Of a stretch of DNA of 64,000 nucleotides, positions 57,425-64,000 are shown in pieces. Both the position numbers and the translations under genes were made by a program. Source of the DNA: Liriodendron chinense (lineage: Eukaryota; Streptophyta; Magnoliopsida; Magnoliales; Magnoliaceae). The notes beneath the pieces are model-generated. The model searched no databases and was not told the DNA's origin. It saw only the letters and a list, made by a program, of their open reading frames with translations. How positions within the stretch are numbered: position 1 is the first letter of the stretch; each line of letters opens with the position of its first letter. Location: the NCBI GenBank assembly GCA_003013855.2, contig PVNU02004148.1:62001-126000 (forward strand). Direction: 5' to 3'.

Positions 57425-58268
57425 ACTCATGTAAACCACACCACATAAAATATTGAGTTGAAAACCCTCACTATTATAACCATATTGATTTCATTGTGAT
57501 GTTTAGATGCCATTCAACTCATTCATAAGGTGATTTAGATGGAAACAGAACACAAAAATAAGACTGATCCAAAAATTCTATAAGCTCCAAGAAGGTTTTC
57601 AATGTAGGTGTCCAATCCCCAACTATTTTGGTATGGGTTACTTAAGTCTTGAATTTACCTCATTTTTTAGCCTGTCCTCATTAGAGTTGTTGTAACAACT
57701 GATGGACAGAGTGGATGTCATTGGCATCAGTATTGAAATGTACCAATGTCTTGGTGATGAGAATTGCTTGTGCTCCCAAGGAAGTCTCTTTGGTCGAAAG
57801 CTATTTGGGCCCTACAAAGATTCTTGTGAGAAATCCACTTCGCCCATCAATTTTTCAAGCTCACAATAGCATACGGAGTAAAAAAAATTAAGTAGATCCA
57901 AAACTCAAGTGAGCTATACAACAAGAAATAGTGAAAAAAGAAACGTTGAAACCTATCTAGATCGTCATCCATAATGTTTATATGCCATCCAAATCATTCA
58001 TAAGGTTATTATCACTGGGATAACTGTAGGCACAACTTTTGTGGCCTATAGATTTTCCAATGATGAGCGTTGAATCTCCATTGTTTCTTATCATGTGGCT
58101 TACATGAGTTTTGGATCTACCTTATTTTTTTTTTACTCCCAGATATAGTGCATTTCTAATGGGAATCTTTGTTGGGCCCACATAGCTTCTTAGCACAGGA
58201 AATTCATGTTGGTGGGCACTGGTAATTCACATCCGCATTCCCATGGCTACTTATCCCCACAACATTAA

Positions 58269-59028
58269 GGGCGTATTTCGTGCATGGTATTAGGTGGGAT
58301 TAGGAGGGATGGGATTAGAAAAACATCATTATTGCTGGTGTCATGAGATTGTCTCCTGGTGCCGTTGGAAACCATGAGATGAAGAAACTTTATACCGTGT
58401 TTGGCATCCGATGGGATTCACTAGATGGAATTTGCACTCATTACTATGGGACACACATGGATGAACAAACTCTATACTAGCATTTGGAATCATTGATCCC
58501 ATGATGTATGTGTTATATCTGCACCGTCCATCCATTCCGCAACATAATTTTATGGCATGGGCTCAAAAAAGAAGTAGGAAATACAATGGACCACAGCAGA
58601 GCAGAAGTTTCAACAGTATGCGTTCAATCCCAACTACTTTCTGTGGTGGGGTCCACTTGAGCTATGGATCTGCTTGATTTTTGGGCCCTTGCCCTAAAAT
58701 GATCTTGAAAAATGGATGGACAGTGTGGATATAGTTCATACATCATGGTGGGACCCACAATACCATGCTGACATTATCCTTATATTTTCAAAATTTTCAA
58801 ACGTGTGAGCGGGAAACAATGCTGCAAGTGGCGGGATTCATGTGGGACCAAATTAATGCAATTCCATCCTGCCTAATCCTATCCGTGGCGGGATTCATTT
58901 GGGACCAAATTAATGCAATTCCATCCTGCCTAATACTATCCTCTCTAAACGCAATATGGTATTTGCACGATGCCAAATGCAATTCCATCCCACTTAATCT
59001 CATCTAATCCCATGCGCCAAACACCCCC
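58269..59028. mobile_element. Tourist-like MITE with nested insertion, first of pair
   Basis: The left end GGGCGTATTTCGTGCATGG is mirrored by CCATGCGCCAAACACCCCC. TAA flanks at 58266-58268 and 59029-59031. Inner words are GATTAGGAGGGATGGGATTA and TAATCTCATCTAATCCC. A foldback element is nested at 58492-58775, and a 57-bp unit is tandemly doubled at about 58829-58942. Confidence 0.82.
58492..58775. mobile_element. Foldback MITE nested inside the Tourist element
   Basis: It starts around ATCCCATGATGTATGTGTT and ends ATACATCATGGTGGGACCC. The core words TGCACCGTCCATCCATTCC and AAATGGATGGACAGTGTGG form the inner arms. It is shorter than full-length copies because part of the left arm is lost. Confidence 0.7.
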
Positions 59029-59031
59029 TAA

Positions 59032-59950
59032 GGGCGTGTTTGGTGCATGGTAGTAGAAGGGATTAGATGGGATAGACTTCCTAATCCTACGTTTTAATCC
59101 TATATGTGTGTTTGGTAAGGCAGACTGGCGGTGATCGTTCAAAGCTTTGAAAACCACGCCTAATGCATCGAAGATTGAAGAGGATCTTATGTATCCATTT
59201 CGGATTTGCAACATCCAGCGCCACATCCTTCAAACGAACGTTCATCTAGGAAATTTTGGTGACGTATTGTGTGGCGTGCAACCATGACGAATGTGTTGTA
59301 TCCACACCATCCACCCATTTTACAATATCATTTTACTGAGTGTGCCCAAAAAAGAGATAGATCTGATGATCAAGTGGACCACACCTCAAAAGACAGTGGA
59401 GATTTGATGTTTACCATTGAAAAGGTCTTGGGGGCCACATAAGGTTTGGGTCAATCTGATGTTTGTTTTTTCCCTTCATCCAGATCTTTGTGACCTCATG
59501 AATAGGTTGGATGACAAATAAACATCATGGTGGGCCCTATTATGGTTTCAACGGTTGGAATCATTGTTCCCGCTGCTTTATGTCGTGTGGTCCACTTGAG
59601 CTTTGGATCTGACACATTTTTTTTTCTCATTACCTAAACAGATCTCTCCAAATGGATGGACGGTGTAGATATAGCACATGCATAATAGTGGGGCCCATAG
59701 AACTTGGTGACGTAAACACACCACAGAGGTAGGTGGTGTGCCGCACTCACGCAATCAGTTTTCAAAATCATCCAAACGAGTATCCGTATTACCTCAGGAT
59801 AACATTCCTGAAACCGTACATCCCAAACAAAGAGGCGTGATTCAGCGTGTTACGCTGATCCACCGACAACCCCCAACACTACCTAATCATTTCCTTCATT
59901 GCAATTCCATCCCATGTAATCCCACTTAACTCCTTGCACCAAACACCCTC
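59032..59950. mobile_element. Tourist-like MITE with nested insertion, second of pair
   Basis: The left end GGGCGTGTTTGGTGCATGG is mirrored by CCTTGCACCAAACACCCTC. TAA flanks at 59029-59031 (shared with the first copy) and 59951-59953. A foldback element (about 59267-59704) is nested inside. Confidence 0.82.
59267..59704. mobile_element. Foldback MITE nested in second Tourist copy
   Basis: Core words include GTATCCACACCATCCACCCA and AAATGGATGGACGGTGTAGA, with GTGGACCACACCTC/GTGTGGTCCACTTGAG in the inner arms. The 10-mer TGGTGACGTA occurs exactly on both sides (59257-59266 and 59705-59714) and may be the target duplication. Confidence 0.7.
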
Positions 59951-61323
59951 TAAGGGTACGATGCATTATTCCAAATTAAGTTATTTAAGGAGTGGGACAT
60001 AGAAGGTTTATCATCTTGAAAGAAATGAGATGGATTGACCTTTAACCGATGACTACTCATTTAATAAATTAGACCCACCGACTATCATTCATTTCAACCA
60101 TTCATTAAATGCCTACTAATAACTAGTCAGGAGTCTATTTTGGTGATACGGTACATACAATACATCCTGGTATATGTTGGGACCATAGCTTTTATATAGG
60201 GTCATCTTAATTAAGTGATCCAAACCATTTATACAATGAGGTCTCACTTAAGATCACGTAAACAAAAACTAAAATAGCATAGATTGCAATATTTCGATCC
60301 TTCAATCATTCGACTCTTTATTTATGAGTATGGATGGTCTATTTAATGTTTGAATAATCAAAGGTTTATATGTTTCAATACGAAAGAAATTTTAGAAAAC
60401 CACATCTAGAGCGAGGGCTGTCTTTTAAATGGTTTGTTTTGCATCAATTTCTCAACAAGTGGATGACCTTGGTCTGGCTCGACAAGGCCACATAAAATAT
60501 TGAGTTGTGAGCCCTCACTATTATAGCCATATTAATTCCACCGCCATGTCTAGATGCCATCCAACTCATCCATAAAGTGATTCAGATGAAAAAAATACAA
60601 AAATAAGGCTGATCCAAAAATTCTATGAGCACCAAGAAGGTTTTCAATGTGAGTGTTCAATCCCCAACTTTTATTTTGGTATAGGTTATTTAAGTTTTGA
60701 ATTTGACTCATTTGTAAGCTCGTGACCTCATAAGAGTTGGTGTAACAACTGATGGGCAGAGTAGATGTCATGGGCATCAGTATTGACTTGTAACAACTTC
60801 GTGGTGATGTGAATGGCTTGTGCCCCCTGGGAAGCTGTACCTGGTGTCCAAAGCTATTTGGGCCCCACAAATTAAGATTCTTGTGAGAAATCCATTTCGT
60901 CCATCAATTTTTAAGCTCACATTAGCATAGAAGTAAAAAAAAAAAAAAAGCAAATCCAAAACTTAGTGAGCCACATGACAAGAAATGGTGAAAAAGGAAA
61001 TGTTCACTGTTGAAACCTTTCTGGAGCCGACTACAATGTTTATACACCCACGAAATCATTCATGAGGTTATTATCACTGGGAAAAACGATAGGCACAAGT
61101 GTCATCCTGACCCAAAACTTCTTTGGGCCAATTAATGTTTCCAATGAAGAGCGTTGAATCCTCACTTTTTTTCGTATGATATGGTTCACAAGAGTTTTGG
61201 ATCTGCCTAATATTTGGACTCGTGATGTATAATGCATTTCTAATAGGAATCTCTGTTCGGCCCACATAGCTTCTGAGCATAGAAATTCATGTGGGCAGGC
61301 ATAGGTAATTCACGTCCGCATTC

Positions 61324-61531
61324 GTGTGGTTGCTCAGGCCCCACAACATTAAGGGTGCAATGCATTTACTCAAATTAAGCCATTTAAGAAATTGGACAAA
61401 GTGTCTCATCTCCAAAGAAATAAGATGTGTGGTTGCTTAGGCCCCACAACATTAAGGGTGCAATGCATTTATTCAAATTAAGTCATTTAAGAAATTGGAC
61501 ATAGAAAGTGTCTCATCTCCAAAGAAATAGG
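61324..61531. repeat. 103-bp tandem duplication within copy 2
   Basis: GTGTGGTTGCTCAGGCCCC at 61324 and GTGTGGTTGCTTAGGCCCC at 61427 start two units, both continuing CACAACATTAAGGGTGCAAT to TCTCATCTCCAAAGAAATA. Confidence 0.85.
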
Positions 61532-61671
61532 ATTGACTGACTTTTAACTAATGACTACTCATTTAATAAATTAGACAACCGACTATCATTCATTTCCACC
61601 ATTCATTAAATGCCTAGTTAGGAGTCTATCTTGGTGAGGCAGGCGGATTGTGTCGTGGTCCCTAGCCACAA

Positions 61672-61981
61672 TGGGCAGATCTGTGTGGGGCCCATTGTGA
61701 TGTATCTGTTTATCCACACCATCCATCCCTTTTCTCAGATCATTTTAAGGCATGAGCCCAAAAGGAAGGCAGGTCCAACGCTCAAGTGGACCACACCGCA
61801 AATGACTCTTGCATTTAATGCTTTGTGCATTTAAGGCAACCCAAGCTTACTATTTGGTGTGGTTCACTTGAGCGTTGGATCTACCTCATTTTTGGGCTCA
61901 TAAATTAAAATGATCCATGAAAAGGGATGGACGGCGTGGATAAACAGATAAATCATGGTGGGCCTCACATAGATCTGCTCG
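61672..61981. mobile_element. Foldback MITE (GGGCAGATCTGTG ends) in duplication copy 2
   Basis: The left end is GGGCAGATCTGTGTGGGGCC and the right end read inward is GAGCAGATCTATGTGAGGCC. The core has ATCCACACCATCCATCCC and GGGATGGACGGCGTGGATAA. The matching site in duplication copy 1 (about 60150-60240) lacks it. Confidence 0.75.
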
Positions 61982-62253
61982 GTAGGATGCAATTACCATA
62001 TACGATGAGGCCTAAAATTGAGATCGGGTAGACAAAAACTAAAATAGCTTAGATTGCAATATTTCGATCCTTTAATCATTTGAGTCTTTACTTTTAAGTA
62101 TGGATGGTCTATTTAATCTTTGAATAATCAAAGGTTTATATCTTTTAATATGAAAGGGTTTTTAGAAAACTGCATCCAGAACATGGCATCTTGTAAATTA
62201 TTTTTGCATTAATTTTTCAACATGTGGATGTCTCTAACCTGGCTCAACAAGAC

Positions 62254-63210
62254 CTTAGCCCTACATGGACCTTTAAGCTGAGCTCAAAAATATTTGTTGG
62301 GCCTGGGCTGGGGCCCATCTTAATTAGACTTGAGAATTAATCAAATATTTATTTCAATGGGCTGGGTCCATGCCAAGCAAAATCAAAATTTTGAATAGGC
62401 CTGGCCTGATCAAAAGTTCAAAATCCAGGCCAATGCTAACCCAAAGCTAGCCCATTGATAGCCCTAACGTTCATAATTCATCACTTAATAAGAGCTGCAC
62501 ATGTACAAATAAATAAACATTTAGGAAAATGAAGACCAAGGTTTACATCCAAGATGTTTGTGTTGCATGCTTACCTAATGATTTGAACATAGTGTAGGCA
62601 ACATATATGAAGTCGGGCGGGCTAAAATGAGCTACGCAAAGCCTAGCCGATAATTGATTGGGCTGTACATGGCAGACACAAGCATGACAAATGGGTGAAG
62701 CCAAGAGGTCCAAGCCCAATCCAAAGCTAGCCCTAAGGCTGCATTATAAATATTACGAGGGTAACCAGGATGGTGCATTCAGCAGTCAGGTTACAACATA
62801 AAAATTATAAATGGATGGCAGATAGTCTTTCTCATTTGTGTGTGGATCACCTAATGAGTTGATTATTCCAGTTTTTTGCTTCATGTGACCGCCTTCTTCA
62901 TGGCTTCAACTATACTATACGTTAGCCGAAAATAAAAACATTGTATGTAAAAGTTCGCATACAAACATTTCATATACCACACCAAGCTTTGGATGTGTAT
63001 TTAAATTTAGGTTTGGTATTTTAAGCATCTGATGATTGTGCATGCGGTTGAGCCCGACCTTTACAAACAACACCCTTATGGCCCGTGGTGGATGGTCGAC
63101 TGAAATTTTAAGGCTCGATTACATTCAGCAGAGCTGAGAGTCAAACCAGAGACTAAGGTAGGCTCAAAAGCTTGATGGGCTGGCTCAGCTAGCCCTACCT
63201 GGTAGTGAAA
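62254..63210. repeat. GGGCCTGGGC/TAGCCC-rich hAT-like fragments
   Basis: Three patches (about 62254-62466, 62610-62745 and 63045-63205) hold words such as GGGCCTGGGCTGGGGCCC, GCCCATTGATAGCCCTA and GGCTCAGCTAGCCCTACC. No paired ends were found. Confidence 0.4.
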
Positions 63211-63862
63211 GAGTCGTTTTGGTGCTTTTCAGGTACCAAAAGACAACAAACACCAATTAGAATGCAAAAGCAAAGAGCCACATAGGAAACCATTGTGGGA
63301 AAGTATCCAATGTTTGACCACCTTTTTTTCTTTAGATTACTAATTCCATACTTGAACTTGCAAATGACATCAGAATTATTCAAGTGGTGGACCCTACCAT
63401 TATTTAGCCATTCCTCTAAAATCTCATCGGTTGATTGATCCTAACCGTCTATTGAAAGGATTAAAGAAACACAACTGGAAAGTCTGCAGTGCTCGAAACT
63501 CCATTTGATTGGATGGTTAAGATGGTCTAATGAGAATGAGTTTGGCTCATCATCTGCAATGTATGAACAGTCAAGATGCCATAATCATGCCAAACCATAT
63601 GAAGATAGACTGCTATGATTAACACAAAAAAGAAACTACAAAGACTTAGGAAAAAACAAAAGGAACACCTTTCAAAGCTGTCCCCTTTATGACTTTTTCA
63701 AGGAAATGAAATCATTTTTCTAATCTAAACAGGACAAGAAATGCTAGTGCTGCACTTTTTCCTTAGTTTCTTCACTCAAAGAGAGCCCCACAGCCTAAAA
63801 AGAAACCATGAAAACATGACCAGTGAGAATTTTTCTCATCCTTTCACACTGGAGGGAGACAA
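63211..63862. other. Gene-free stretch
   Basis: No gene is supported. A few AACCGTCTATTGAAAGG-type words occur. Confidence 0.4.
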
Positions 63863-64000
63863 GTTTGATACTCTGGCATAGTGATGGATGATACACAGGC
63901 ACTTCAAAATTACTTAGAAATTGCATACATCACATACAATCAACTCAAACTGAACTGTTTGATATAGAAATTTAATGAACCTAATAATAGGATGGTTGAA
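63863..64000. mobile_element. Type B MITE, cut by the window end
   Basis: The left end is GTTTGATACTCTGGCATAG then GTGATGGATGATACACAGGC and ACTTCAAAATTAC, the family consensus. The right end lies outside the window. Confidence 0.65.

Larger units (their letters stand above)
57425..60486. repeat. Segmental tandem duplication, copy 1 (carries two Tourist insertions)
   Basis: Shared landmarks in copy 1 and copy 2: ACATAAAATATTGAGTTG (57428 and 60490), TGATCCAAAAATTCTAT (57563 and 60611), GTGAGAAATCCA (57826 and 60883), AATTCACATCCGCATTCCC/AATTCACGTCCGCATTCGT (58226 and 61307), then after the insertions TTTAATAAATTAGAC (60060 and 61560) and GATTGCAATATTTCGATCCT (60281 and 62053). Without the 1.68 kb Tourist-like insertions, copy 1 is about 1.4 kb. 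Confidence 0.8.
60487..62250. repeat. Segmental tandem duplication, copy 2
   Basis: It begins where copy 1 ends (GACAAGGCCACATAAAATAT) and ends near GGCTCAACAAGACCTTAG, the counterpart of CTGGCTCGACAAGGCC at the end of copy 1. At the position of the Tourist pair in copy 1 it has ACATTAAGGGTGCAATGC, an uninterrupted site. It carries its own foldback element at 61672-61981. Confidence 0.8.

Overview
This is nuclear DNA of a flowering plant. The evidence is a DYW-class pentatricopeptide repeat (PPR) gene, a GPI-anchored SPARK-type gene with one phase-0 intron, a plant short CC-NBS resistance-like gene, and plant transposon classes (Ty3 element with a tRNA-Asp primer site, copia-type solo LTR, tRNA-derived SINE, RTE-like LINE, hAT, Mutator-like and Tourist-like MITEs). 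Repeated segments rich in GTGGGGCCCACC, ACCGTCCATCCATTT and TGATGTATGTGTT remind me of magnoliid genomes such as Lauraceae or Magnoliaceae. That placement is an impression, not a measurement.

Layout. 0-1.2 kb: a short CC-NBS gene broken by two frameshifts. 1.2-9.4 kb: no gene; hAT, Mutator-like and foldback elements. 9.4-13.1 kb (minus strand): a complete two-exon GPI-anchored protein gene with a 2.7 kb intron, TATA box and CT-rich upstream region. 13.1-35 kb: a gene-free run of small DNA transposons in several recurring families, with a copia-type solo LTR and a SINE. 35-44 kb: LTR remnants with a 32-base C run, a candidate small secreted peptide, microsatellites, RTE-like LINE fragments, an RNase H fragment and a decayed gene piece I cannot name. 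44.4-50.8 kb: a complete non-autonomous LTR retrotransposon with an exact 5-bp target duplication. 52.9-54.8 kb (minus strand): an intact, intronless PPR-DYW gene. 55-64 kb: old foldback elements and a tandem segmental duplication whose two copies carry different later insertions.

Only two loci look like intact, functional genes: the GPI-anchored protein and the PPR-DYW protein. They share no obvious pathway and are about 40 kb apart. The rest is mostly mobile DNA. Its most striking feature is a group of roughly 480-560 bp foldback elements. They have similar outer ends (GGGAGCGGATTAG-like), a similar inner core and 9-bp target duplications, but unrelated sequence in between, as if one lineage had repeatedly swapped its subterminal parts.
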